A stretch of DNA of 64,000 nucleotides from Clostridiaceae bacterium (GTDB taxonomy: Bacteria > Bacillota > Clostridia > Lachnospirales > Lachnospiraceae): NCBI GenBank assembly GCA_009911065.1, contig QXWR01000014.1, positions 1 to 64,000 on the forward strand, given 5' to 3'. Shown in pieces: positions 51,471 through 59,923 of the stretch (position 1 is the first letter of the stretch; every line of letters begins with the position of its first letter). Under the pieces are notes generated by a model. It was given only the letters and a program-made list of their open reading frames with translations. It searched no databases and had not been told where the DNA came from. The position numbers and the translations under genes are program-made.

Positions 51471-52652
51471 TTACTTTAAAAGGGCTTCCATAACTCCATA
51501 GTAGCATTCTTCCACCTTGGTAAGCTGTTCAATTTCAATGTATTCGTTGACGGTATGGGCCAGATTTTCTCTGGAAGGTCCAAGGCCAAAGGTTTTGATT
51601 TTGGCTTCCCCTGCATAATGACTTCCATTGGTGCAGAAGTTGTACTGGGTAATCTCTGGCGTAAAGCCTTTTTCGGTCAGCTTCTTATATACAGCCTGAA
51701 CAAAATCATCTTCCTTGTCATACAGCCAGCCAGGGAAGAAACGCTCCCCTTCAATTTCATTGCCTGTGTGACATTTCTCCCGTCCCACCGCATAGGATGC
51801 CTTTACTTTCAGCTGTGGGTCTTCTGCCATGAGTTTTTCCAGAAGCTGCACAATGGGAGCCAGCACGCTATCTTTGGTTTCTCCTACCAGAAGCCGTCGG
51901 TCATAGGTGGCGCGGCAGTATTCCGGAACAACCGAGGCGCCGGGATAGGGAGCTGATTTAATGTCGGTCAGTTCCAAAATTCCGTCTCCAAGAACTGGAT
52001 GGTGTGTAGGTTCTAAGGTGCGGATGGCTTCAATGACTTTTGCCATTTTGTAAACAGCGTTGATTCCCTTTTCCGGGTTTGCAGAGTGGCAAGGTTTTCC
52101 AAAGGTCTCGATGACAATTTCTGCTCTGCCTCTCTGACCGATTTTAATGTTTAACTGAGACGCCTCTCCGATGACCACGTAATCCGGTTGGATTTGTTTG
52201 CTGATTTCTCTGGCGGCCACTCCTTCAAAACATTCTTCATGGACCACTCCGGCCACATAAATCTCTCCGGCGAAATCTTTTTTGGTATCTTGTGCAAAGC
52301 AGGCAGCAGCGCTGGTCATGGCAGCGACGGCTCCCTTCATATCACTGGTTCCTCTTCCGTAGATTTTTCCGTCGTGGATTTCTGCTGCAAAAGGAGGATA
52401 TTGCCATTCCTTTTCCTCGGTTACAGGCACCGTGTCAATGTGTCCGTCAAAGAGGATTTTTTTGCCCGGACGGTTTCCCTTGATGCAGCCGATAATATTT
52501 CCGTAACGGTCAATGGTTACTGTGTCAAATCCCATCTCTTTCATCCGGTCGGACAATACCTTTACCACGCCGTTTTCTTCTCCGGAATAGCTTTTTTGTT
52601 GAATCAGTTCCTGACACAATGCAACCACTTGTTCTTCTCTTGCTTTTTCCAT
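51471..52652 (-). CDS. M20-family hydrolase, YgeY-like
   Basis: A 393-aa metallopeptidase-fold protein: FDGHIDTVP (metal His/Asp), catalytic Glu region VVHEECFEG, dimer interface GRAEIVIETFGKPCHSANP. Closest to the YgeY-type hydrolases, which occur beside diaminopropionate ammonia-lyase (YgeX) and in selenium-linked purine operons. It could cleave an N-acyl or peptide bond of a diaminopropionate or related substrate. 33 bp downstream of dpaL. Confidence 0.85.
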   Translation of the reverse strand: MEKAREEQVVALCQELIQQKSYSGEENGVVKVLSDRMKEMGFDTVTIDRYGNIIGCIKGNRPGKKILFDGHIDTVPVTEEKEWQYPPFAAEIHDGKIYGRGTSDMKGAVAAMTSAAACFAQDTKKDFAGEIYVAGVVHEECFEGVAAREISKQIQPDYVVIGEASQLNIKIGQRGRAEIVIETFGKPCHSANPEKGINAVYKMAKVIEAIRTLEPTHHPVLGDGILELTDIKSAPYPGASVVPEYCRATYDRRLLVGETKDSVLAPIVQLLEKLMAEDPQLKVKASYAVGREKCHTGNEIEGERFFPGWLYDKEDDFVQAVYKKLTEKGFTPEITQYNFCTNGSHYAGEAKIKTFGLGPSRENLAHTVNEYIEIEQLTKVEECYYGVMEALLK

Positions 52653-52685
52653 GATTTTTATAACCCTCCTGATTTTTTGTTCTTG

Positions 52686-53885
52686 TTAAATACGGTTGTA
52701 AGCTCCGTCCCACACAATGGAGCGGTAATTTTCTTTGTCAGTATCTCCTTCTGTGTTGAAGAAAAGGATGCGGGAAGACTCATTTAATCCCAGCTTGTCT
52801 TTGATTTCCTTGTACTGGGGATTTCTTAAGATCTCTGTCACACAGCCAAATGCCGCAGCGCCGCTTTCCCCGGCAGTCACCCGGTCGTCCCTGCCTATGG
52901 GATTGCCAAGAATCCGCATTCCTTGTGCAGCCATATAGTCGGGACAGGAGATAAAGCTGTCGGCAAAATCCTTCAGCACATTCCAGCCAATGCTGCAAGG
53001 TTCTCCGCAAGCCAGACCAGCCATAATGGTATTCATATCCCCGGTTACAAAATGAAGTTTGCCATCTGCTTCTTTGGCAGTGGAAAAGATGCAGTCTGCC
53101 TTGTTTGGCTCCACAATCGTTATAATGGGACGATCCTCTCCATATACATTTGCAAAGAATCCTGTCACAGCTCCTGCCATGGAGCCGACTCCTGCCTGAA
53201 GGAAAATATGGGTCGGCTTTTGGGGAAGTCTGGTATAGGCTTCATAAGCCATGGTTCCGTAGCCTTGCATAATCCATTCCGGAATATCCTCATACCCTTC
53301 CCAGGCGGTATCTTGTACCATGACCCAGCCCTTTTCCTCTGCCTGACGGTTGGCAAGGCGCACTGCCTCGTCGTAATTCATATCCGTGATGGATGCCTGG
53401 GCGCCTTCTGCCTGAATGTTTTTCAGCCGTTCTATTGCGCTTCCTTTTGGCATGTATACGACCGATTTCTGCCCAAGGCGTCCGGCTGTCCAGGCTACTC
53501 CCCGTCCATGATTGCCATCTGTGGCAGTGACAAAGGTAATGTCTCCCAGTTCCTTTTTCACATCCTCTGAAATCAGTTGCTCATAGGGCATTTCCGAAAT
53601 GTTTTTGCCCAGATTTTTAGCCAGATAATTTCCAATGGCATAGCTTCCGCCTAAAACTTTAAAGGCATTCAGCCCAAAGCGGTAGGATTCGTCTTTTACA
53701 TAGATGTTTTCCACGCCCAAAAATCTGGCGGTTTCATTTAAGTTTGCCAGAGGCGTTTCCTTGTAGACCGGAAAGCTTGCGTGGAAGGTCTGGACTTTCT
53801 TTGCATTTTCCAGACTCATAAAATCCAGATTAAATTTTTTTCCGGATTTTCTTGGATATTGAATGAACTTCAGTTCCTCTTTCAT
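52686..53885 (-). CDS. dpaL: Diaminopropionate ammonia-lyase
   Basis: A 399-aa PLP-dependent lyase (fold type II). The PLP lysine is in NAFKVLGGSYA, the Gly-rich loop in TDGNHGRGVAW, and AGVGSMAGAVTGFF is also diagnostic. It converts D- or L-2,3-diaminopropionate to pyruvate and ammonia and can act on D-serine. The start at 53885 follows AGGAGG. First gene of the operon, downstream of a -24/-12 promoter. Confidence 0.9.
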   Translation of the reverse strand: MKEELKFIQYPRKSGKKFNLDFMSLENAKKVQTFHASFPVYKETPLANLNETARFLGVENIYVKDESYRFGLNAFKVLGGSYAIGNYLAKNLGKNISEMPYEQLISEDVKKELGDITFVTATDGNHGRGVAWTAGRLGQKSVVYMPKGSAIERLKNIQAEGAQASITDMNYDEAVRLANRQAEEKGWVMVQDTAWEGYEDIPEWIMQGYGTMAYEAYTRLPQKPTHIFLQAGVGSMAGAVTGFFANVYGEDRPIITIVEPNKADCIFSTAKEADGKLHFVTGDMNTIMAGLACGEPCSIGWNVLKDFADSFISCPDYMAAQGMRILGNPIGRDDRVTAGESGAAAFGCVTEILRNPQYKEIKDKLGLNESSRILFFNTEGDTDKENYRSIVWDGAYNRI

Positions 53886-53959
53886 ACCATTCCTCCTGGT
53901 TGTTTTGGTTTGTGAGTAATTTTCAATCATTGGGTCTTTGCTACTATACTTTTATATTG

Positions 53960-53975
53960 AGCATTTTTGATGCCA
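53960..53975 (-). promoter_or_regulatory. Sigma-54 (-24/-12) promoter of the dpaL operon
   Basis: Minus strand reads TGGCAT-N5-ATGCT, close to TGGCAC-N5-TTGCW, with GG and GC exactly in the -24/-12 register. It lies 75 bp before the dpaL ATG; the transcription start would be near 53949. Fits the adjacent sigma-54 activator. Confidence 0.7.
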
Positions 53976-54060
53976 ATTTTTAGATTTGTTGTGAGAAAAT
54001 GATTTTTTTGTATGATTAGCTTAAGATAATTATAAAAAAATGTGGAAAATGCACAAAAAA

Positions 54061-54102
54061 AGAAAAGAGAACTGGGAAGAACCTTCTTGATTTCTCTTTT
54101 CT
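54061..54102 (-). terminator. Terminator of the sigma-54 regulator gene
   Basis: AGAAAAGAGAA (54061-54071) pairs with TTCTCTTTTCT (54092-54102), with an inner GAAG/CTTC; poly-T follows on the minus strand and a T run also occurs on the + side. Confidence 0.7.
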
Positions 54103-54124
54103 GTTGTTTTTTAGCGGATTTTGT

Positions 54125-54190
54125 TTTGAGAGAAAATTCTTATTTTGAGAAAAAATATCAATTTGAGAATAGAAAATTCTCTTTTTGAGA
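54125..54190. repeat. Four-copy TTTGAG array, candidate enhancer for the sigma-54 activator
   Basis: TTTGAG begins at 54125, 54144, 54162 and 54184 (spacings 19, 18 and 22 bp, about two helical turns). The array lies about 175-240 bp upstream of the predicted dpaL start site, where sigma-54 activators usually bind. Inference from position and periodicity. Confidence 0.5.
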
Positions 54191-54217
54191 AAAGGACTTG
54201 TGTTTTATCTGGCCAGA

Positions 54218-54283
54218 AACCGAACTTCAAGATGAATGCAATGGGGTACAAAAGAGTGTGGCAGGCAGTTCAAAAGTTCGGTT
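54218..54283. repeat. Widely spaced inverted repeat next to the regulator stop codon
   Basis: AACCGAACTT (54218-54227) and AAGTTCGGTT (54274-54283) are exact complements separated by 46 bp. They may be two half-sites of a looping regulator or a structure in the regulator mRNA 3' end. Confidence 0.45.
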
Positions 54284-54298
54284 CTGATCAGATGGAAG

Positions 54299-56077
54299 TC
54301 AAGAGAGTTTTCGATAAAGGGTGGCCAAACTGATTCCAAGGGCTTTGGCAGCATTTTTCTTTCCATCTGTGTCGGTTCCAAACAGTTCCAGAGCTTTTTG
54401 GATTTCCCTTTGTTCCAGCTGACAAAGAGGAGTGATTTGAGCCTTGGATTCCTTTATTAAATGGGAATGATTCAAATCCGACTCTTGTAAGGGTGAATTT
54501 TCCTGGTGGGGTTCTGTGTGCTCCCGAATGATTTCAGGAAGGGTGTCAAGATTTAAGATGCCGTCGTTCCCCATCATGTTGATCATAAATTCTGTGGAGT
54601 TTTCCAGCTCTCGCACATTGCCGTACCAGGGATAAGAGATCAGGCGCTCCATTGTATCTTCGGTAATTGTATTGACCGTTCTGTGAAACAGCCCTGCATA
54701 ACGGCTGACAAAATGACAGATCAGGTCCCGGATGTCCCCTTTTCGTTCTCTTAAAGGGGCAATCTGTAATGGGATTACATTAAGGCGGTAATACAAATCT
54801 TCCCGAAACTGCTTCTTTTCAATCATTTTTTTCAGATCTTTGTTGGTGGCGGCAATCACCCGAATGTCTAAGGGAATGATCTGATTGGAGCCGATCCGGG
54901 TAAGCTTGCGCTCTTGAAGGACCCGAAGCATTTTTACCTGAAGGTACAAGGGCATATCTCCGATTTCATCCAGAAAAACCACTCCTTTGTTGGCCAGTTC
55001 AAACTTTCCCATACGGCCATTGGGGTCTGCTCCGGTAAAGGCTCCCTTTACATAGCCAAAAAGCTCAGACTCTAAGAGGGGTTCTGGAATGGCGCCGCAG
55101 TTAATGGCCACAAACCGTTTGTCCCTTCGGTCGCTGGCCTTCCAGATTGCTGTGGCAACCATCTCCTTGCCGGTTCCGCTTTCTCCGGTAATCAGCACAG
55201 TGGAGGTGCTTTTTGCCACTTGAAGAATCTCTTCCTGAAGATGAAGGGTCCTGGGATCGCTTCCGATCATATGGGAAACTCCCACATGAGTTACCATGTT
55301 GGTCATCTCATAGTACCGTTCCCGGATGGACCGGGTGCTTTCAAAAATCAGAACGCGGGAATACTGACTGGGTTCTTCAAAATCGTACAAATGTCCCATG
55401 ACAAAAAATTCTTTTCCCTCCAGCAGAATCCGATATTCATTTTCATGGTTTAAGCTGTCCCCTGTAGGTTCCACGATGATATTTTTTCCGTCCAACTCCT
55501 TAGAGCGCAGCTGCTTGCCTGCTGCCTCATTAGCAGTCAAGACCTGATCTTCCCTGCCGAAAATCAAAATTCCTCGTTCTACATGGTTGATTACACAGTC
55601 CAGAGTATGTAGGAGGGCAGTTCTTTTTTTCAGTTCTTCTGCCTCTGCTGCCTTGACGGAAATAAAATCTGCAATCTGTTCCAGAAGTTCCAGATACATC
55701 GTTTCATTGTCCAATACCCGTTCTTTTTGCTCCCGGCTGCTTCCAATCAGGCCAATGACCCCAATGGTCTCGGTTCCCATACAAATGGGCATGGAAATCT
55801 CAATCTCTTCCTGACATACATTTTGCTTGGGGCAGCTTTTGCACAGATTTTCCCGTCCGGGGTCATAGACAATCTCCCGGTTTCCTGTCCTTAAAATATG
55901 TTGATACACATATCCTTCTCTGGACATATCTTCATTCACATGTGCTGCAAAGAAGCCGGTTCCGGCCACCCGGAACAGGTTTTCATCCACTACTTCCACC
56001 TCGACCTGCGCCACTTTTGACATGATATCTGCATATTTTTTTACGGTTTCCTGAATTTCAACCAGTATGCTGGGCAT
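54299..56077 (-). CDS. Sigma-54-dependent transcriptional activator
   Basis: A 592-aa enhancer-binding protein. Residues 1-145 form a sensory domain with CKSCPKQNVC and a later Cys (C79, C82, C88, C99); about 150-255 look PAS-like; the AAA+ domain has Walker A GESGTGKE (298-305), GAFTGA (345-350) and Walker B VVFLDE (366-371); a Fis-type HTH ends the protein (about 560-592, KNAAKALGISLATLYRKL). GAFTGA is the sigma-54 contact loop. Divergence is not needed: it is encoded upstream of, and in the same direction as, the dpaL operon with a -24/-12 promoter between them. Confidence 0.92.
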   Translation of the reverse strand: MPSILVEIQETVKKYADIMSKVAQVEVEVVDENLFRVAGTGFFAAHVNEDMSREGYVYQHILRTGNREIVYDPGRENLCKSCPKQNVCQEEIEISMPICMGTETIGVIGLIGSSREQKERVLDNETMYLELLEQIADFISVKAAEAEELKKRTALLHTLDCVINHVERGILIFGREDQVLTANEAAGKQLRSKELDGKNIIVEPTGDSLNHENEYRILLEGKEFFVMGHLYDFEEPSQYSRVLIFESTRSIRERYYEMTNMVTHVGVSHMIGSDPRTLHLQEEILQVAKSTSTVLITGESGTGKEMVATAIWKASDRRDKRFVAINCGAIPEPLLESELFGYVKGAFTGADPNGRMGKFELANKGVVFLDEIGDMPLYLQVKMLRVLQERKLTRIGSNQIIPLDIRVIAATNKDLKKMIEKKQFREDLYYRLNVIPLQIAPLRERKGDIRDLICHFVSRYAGLFHRTVNTITEDTMERLISYPWYGNVRELENSTEFMINMMGNDGILNLDTLPEIIREHTEPHQENSPLQESDLNHSHLIKESKAQITPLCQLEQREIQKALELFGTDTDGKKNAAKALGISLATLYRKLS

Positions 56078-56211
56078 GATTTGTACCTCCTTTGTTTGTA
56101 TTTATTATATATAGATGCCTATGGCAATTCAAGTGACCGGATTCGAAATGGATTTTGTATCCATTTCCTTAACAGACAGAAAATTTTCAAATATTTGACT
56201 TGTATACTGTA

Positions 56212-56541
56212 TTATAAAGTGTATTTTTCTCTGCGCTTGTATGCCTTTTTATAGACTTGTTCATCCGTGCGTGATGAAATTACGATAATTCGCATGATGG
56301 TTTCCGTTTTTTCAAGTTTGTAGACAACACGGATGCCTAAATCCAGAAACTTGATTTTTAAAAGGTTTGTAAGGCTGGTTCCGCTTTTGTTGCCAAGGGG
56401 TTTGCCATAGCCGCCCTGGAAAGTGGGAAGGGGGTTTTGACTTACTTTGCGTATGCCTTTCAGAACCTGAATTTGGGAGGAATGATCCAGTTTTTTTAAA
56501 TCATTTTTTGCTTCTTCAAGAAATTCAATCTGCCAAGTCAT
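56212..56541 (-). CDS. RelE/ParE-family toxin
   Basis: A 109-aa basic protein with a RelE/ParE fold pattern: WQIEFLEEAKNDLKKLD, GGYGKPLGN and GIRVVYKLEKTETIMRIIVISSRTD, ending in Lys/Arg-rich KAYKRREKY. RelE-type members cleave mRNA at the ribosome. Overlaps the antitoxin gene by 17 nt, a typical module arrangement. Confidence 0.85.
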   Translation of the reverse strand: MTWQIEFLEEAKNDLKKLDHSSQIQVLKGIRKVSQNPLPTFQGGYGKPLGNKSGTSLTNLLKIKFLDLGIRVVYKLEKTETIMRIIVISSRTDEQVYKKAYKRREKYTL

Positions 56542-56860
56542 TTATTGGCATGTCCTCCGTTTCTTCAAGATCTGCCTCGCTAAGACCAAAATCGTCCAGG
56601 ACGGACTGGAAAGAAAGGGCAGGTTTTTCATGGTTTTCTTCCAAACGTTTGTTGGCTTCCAGAAGGAGTGTGTAGTCTTCTTCAATCTCTGCAAGACGGG
56701 CGTATTCTTCTGGGGAGAGAATGATTGCAGAGGGCTGGTTATTTTTTAGCACAATTAGTTGGCGTTCAGAGTGCAGCCGATCAAAAATCCGGGACGCCTG
56801 ACCGCGGTTGAATTGTGTAATGGGGACAAGGCTTTGTAATAAGTCGGTTGTAAATGCCAT
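56525..56860 (-). CDS. Phd/YefM-family antitoxin
   Basis: A 111-aa protein with a Phd/YefM-type N-terminus (VPITQFNRGQASRIFDRL... QLIVLKNNQPSAIILSPEEYARL) and an acidic C-terminus that would wrap the toxin. These antitoxins also repress their operon. ATG at 56860 behind AGGAGG. Confidence 0.88.
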   Translation of the reverse strand: MAFTTDLLQSLVPITQFNRGQASRIFDRLHSERQLIVLKNNQPSAIILSPEEYARLAEIEEDYTLLLEANKRLEENHEKPALSFQSVLDDFGLSEADLEETEDMPINDLAD

Positions 56861-56896
56861 AGGGGAATACCTCCTGAAATAGATTTGTTTAATGGT

Positions 56897-56925
56897 ATTA
56901 TATGCTGTATGAGGAAGAATATCAA
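56897..56925 (-). promoter_or_regulatory. Promoter of the toxin-antitoxin operon
   Basis: Minus strand TTGATA (56925-56920) and TATAAT (56902-56897) with a 17-bp spacer, ending 36 bp before the antitoxin start. Autorepression is expected from the family. Confidence 0.7.
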
Positions 56926-56996
56926 GGAATATAGAATAATTTATCGTTAAAAAGACATTATTTTTTATTGTAATAGAGTTACAATGACACGCTCTG

Positions 56997-57155
56997 GTAT
57001 GATACAACTTAATTGCCTTAATGTTTCACGCAGGATAAATTTTCATATGCAAGGCGGCTGAATGAGGCGATGCCGGAAGCATCGTCGATGGAAGCCAACG
57101 CAGCAAATGGAAATTTAGACAAGTGAAACATAAGGTCAATTAAGTTGTATCATAC
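56997..57155. repeat. 159-bp palindromic element with 33-bp terminal inverted repeats (MITE-like)
   Basis: The left end (56997-57029) and right end (57123-57155) are near-perfect complements: GTATGATACAACTTAATTG is identical in both, followed by a one-base shift and shared GTTTCAC. The interior has more paired segments (TAAATTTTC/GAAATTTA; GATGC/GCATC). It has no ORF and is in the gap between the toxin-antitoxin module and spoVB. Confidence 0.7.
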
Positions 57156-57180
57156 TACCCTCAGTGGACAAGGGGACACA

Positions 57181-58746
57181 CTATGACTCTCTATCCATGG
57201 AGTGATTCCAACATCGGACCAGCTGATCTTTTCCCTTTCGGGCAAAATGAAAAACCAGCAGAAGTCCTCCATAGCAAAAGCATAAAAACAAAATTTGGAT
57301 TGCCGTCACAAAAAACATAGGAAGAGAGCTGGAAAATGGATAAAGGCCATTGGTGAAATAAAACACGCCAATGGAGATCATCAAAAGTAAGGCAGGTTTG
57401 ACAATCATATCCCAGGCATCCCAGGTAAAGGAAACCATTCTCTTTAAGGACCACAGATGGAGAAGAGCCAGGAGTATTTCACTGATTAACATGCCCCACA
57501 AATAGGCGAGAATGCCAAACCAGGGGATGCCAAACAGTACGAAACCAATGCGCAGCAACAGAGCGGCAGTATTTTGGAGAAAGGTAGTGCGCGTCTTTCC
57601 AAGTCCATTTAAAATGCTTCCCATGGTGGTGGCCAGATATAAAAAGGGACAGAGCCATGCCAGAATCCGGATAAATCTTCCAGCGTCCGGGTCATGGAAT
57701 ACACTGACGCCAAGCTCTTCTCCAAACAAGGTAAAGATGCCGATACATAAGATTCCCATATAGAGGCTGTAGCGCAAAGACAGGGACATACTGGCAGCAA
57801 TGCTGCCCTTTCTGCCTTCTGCCTGGTCTTTGGCAACGCTGGGGAGGAGAAGAACTGCCAGGGAATTGGTGATGGCGGAGGGGAAGAGGATAAAGGGCAG
57901 GGCCATTCCCGTAAGCACGCCGTAGACAGCAAAGGCCTGATCATTATTGAGTCCCGACATCTGCAGACGGCTGGGAATCCAGATGGCTTCCGCACTGGAT
58001 AAAAGGTTGAGTACCAGCCGGTTTCCCATAAGAGGAAGGGCAAGAGCCATCAACGGACCAGCAGTGCCAGGAGCCAGAAAACCAGCAGCAATATCTTTTC
58101 TCTGAGGAGGAAAAAACAACAGACAGAAAAGGGTAAACAAGGAGGAGGCGATTTCTCCAATTAGATGTCCATAAGCAGCCAGCATAACTGTGATGGTATG
58201 GCCGGATTTTATCCACGAGTCAGCAATGAAGAACACCAATGTCATGCGGAGAATTTGCTCCACAATCTGAGAAAAGGCAGGCACATGGGATTTTTGCATA
58301 CCATAGTAATAACCGTTAATACAGGCGTGGAAGGCGGCAAAAGGCACAGAAATCCCCATAATTGGCATATAAGGGGTACAGCGGGGTTCCATTAAAATTA
58401 CATTGGCAAGAAATTCTGCATGGCGGCAGATTAAAAAGGCAAGAACAAAGGACATGGTCATGGAAATGACAGTGCCAGTGCGGAAGATGGAACGTCCTCT
58501 TGCGGTGTGAGAGGCAATGTGCTGGGACAGGGCAGTCTGTACAGAGCCGGCGCACAAGGCAAAGCAAATGCCGAAAATGGGATGAATCATGTTGTAAATG
58601 CCAAGTCCTTCTGCGCCGATGGTTCTGGACAAGAATATGCGGTAAAAGAAACCTAGGACACGACAGGCAAATCCAGTGCCAGTCAGAAGAATGGTTCCGG
58701 TAAGAAAGGCACGTTTTTTAGGAGAAAGCTCGGATATGGATAACAT
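57181..58746 (-). CDS. spoVB: Stage V sporulation protein B-like lipid flippase
   Basis: A 521-aa MOP-superfamily membrane protein with about 14 helices; GTILLTGTGFACRVLGFFYRIFLSRTIGAEGLGIYNMIHP near the N-terminus and an N-terminal repeat of SpoVB/MurJ-type flippases. SpoVB is needed for spore cortex formation. Length matches B. subtilis SpoVB; a general polysaccharide flippase is the alternative. The start at 58746 follows TTGGAG. Confidence 0.82.
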   Translation of the reverse strand: MLSISELSPKKRAFLTGTILLTGTGFACRVLGFFYRIFLSRTIGAEGLGIYNMIHPIFGICFALCAGSVQTALSQHIASHTARGRSIFRTGTVISMTMSFVLAFLICRHAEFLANVILMEPRCTPYMPIMGISVPFAAFHACINGYYYGMQKSHVPAFSQIVEQILRMTLVFFIADSWIKSGHTITVMLAAYGHLIGEIASSLFTLFCLLFFPPQRKDIAAGFLAPGTAGPLMALALPLMGNRLVLNLLSSAEAIWIPSRLQMSGLNNDQAFAVYGVLTGMALPFILFPSAITNSLAVLLLPSVAKDQAEGRKGSIAASMSLSLRYSLYMGILCIGIFTLFGEELGVSVFHDPDAGRFIRILAWLCPFLYLATTMGSILNGLGKTRTTFLQNTAALLLRIGFVLFGIPWFGILAYLWGMLISEILLALLHLWSLKRMVSFTWDAWDMIVKPALLLMISIGVFYFTNGLYPFSSSLPMFFVTAIQILFLCFCYGGLLLVFHFARKGKDQLVRCWNHSMDRES

Positions 58747-58834
58747 GGCGGCTCCAAATGGGGAAATTATTACAGTATATGGAGGATTTTGGAGGATAGA
58801 ACTGATGGAATCAAAGGTCATATGGATAAATCGC

Positions 58835-58864
58835 TTGCTATTTGGGGCAGTTCTGGTATATAGT
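58835..58864 (+). promoter_or_regulatory. Putative promoter of the 58.9-61.8 kb operon
   Basis: TTGCTA (58835-58840) lies 16 bp upstream of TATATA (58857-58862) or 18 bp from TATAGT (58859-58864). Moderate match only. Confidence 0.4.
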
Positions 58865-58900
58865 AGAGGAAGAACAAAAGAGGGATAGATATTTGGAGGG

Positions 58901-59923
58901 ATGGGGAGTTTGCTGGGAGAACGGATTGAAAGCTATGAAAAGATAATGTCAGTTTATCGATTTCATCAAATGTGGAGGGAAGGAAACATTTTGTTTCCCA
59001 AAATGCCTTTGTTACAAAGGCAAAAAATACAGGAAAAGCTTTCTGAAGCATTGGAGGCGATTTTACTTGGAATGCTTTTGCCGGCGGATTATGCATCTGA
59101 GCAGCAAAACGGAAGCCTTTTAGTGTTTGATGTCAGTGATCGGCTATATTATTTAATGGAATTTTTAGATGGAAATTATAGCGCCGGAAAGATGAACATT
59201 TATAAAAAAATTGGTGGGCATACTATAGAACAGCTGGAGAGGGAGTTTCCACGAGCAACTTCCCTGGTGTACGACACACGGATTTCTCTTCAGATTATAG
59301 AATATACAACTCCTAAATATATGCATCTGCTGGCAGGGAATTATATAGATAAGTGGAGTTTTACCAGAGAACAGGCGGTTCGCAGTGTGTTGTACGGAAA
59401 GCAGATGGAGATACCTTTAGCGGATTTGGCGGATTTGGTTCAGCGATATGGAGATTTTTGCAGAAAGCAGGAACTGAACTGTCAATATATGGTGTTGCGG
59501 ATTCTTATGTATTTTTTTATTTGTGCCGGTGAGATCATAGAGACGCCAAAAAGCTGTATGGGACTCCCATATCTGCTAGAACAGACAGCAGAAGAGTTGG
59601 CTGTAAAAAGCATGTATAAGCCATGGTGGTATAATATGCTTAAAATGATGGAAGAGGCAACCAATATTCTTGCCAGGTTGGATCGAGATGGCAGATTAGG
59701 ACTGGCGAGAGAACAGGGAAAAGAGATGCAGGCAAAGAGGCTTGGATATTTTTATAATGTAATCTGGCTGTGCAAGGATATGAGATGTGATGTCTTTAAG
59801 GGGATAGAACAGATTGAGACAGACCTAAAGCTGTGGAAGAAAATCTGCCAAGATGATGTGAATATTAAAAATATCACAGATCATTTTGATAAAATAATAG
59901 AAAGGCTGCAAAGGATATGTTGA
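58901..59923 (+). CDS. Degenerate DUF262-like protein, first gene of a candidate defence operon
   Basis: A 340-aa protein. Residues about 40-95 (LLQRQKIQEKLSEALEAILLGMLLPADY... VFDVSDRLYYLMEFLDGNYS) follow the DUF262 order: helix ending at a 'GxLxP' strand, then the motif that is DGQQR in active members. Here the sequence is DVSDR, so the catalytic pattern is lost. The rest is helical and not recognised. No HNH/DUF1524 domain is present. GGAGG lies very close to the ATG; a TTG at 58910 gives better spacing, so the start is uncertain. Overlaps the ATPase gene by 7 nt. Confidence 0.55.
   Translation: MGSLLGERIESYEKIMSVYRFHQMWREGNILFPKMPLLQRQKIQEKLSEALEAILLGMLLPADYASEQQNGSLLVFDVSDRLYYLMEFLDGNYSAGKMNIYKKIGGHTIEQLEREFPRATSLVYDTRISLQIIEYTTPKYMHLLAGNYIDKWSFTREQAVRSVLYGKQMEIPLADLADLVQRYGDFCRKQELNCQYMVLRILMYFFICAGEIIETPKSCMGLPYLLEQTAEELAVKSMYKPWWYNMLKMMEEATNILARLDRDGRLGLAREQGKEMQAKRLGYFYNVIWLCKDMRCDVFKGIEQIETDLKLWKKICQDDVNIKNITDHFDKIIERLQRIC

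Larger units (their letters stand above)
53976..54298. other. AT-rich regulatory region between dpaL and its sigma-54 activator
   Basis: No gene is seen here. The region holds a terminator hairpin, a four-copy TTTGAG array and a spaced inverted repeat, described in separate entries, and is otherwise AT-rich, as expected between an enhancer and a sigma-54 promoter. Confidence 0.6.
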
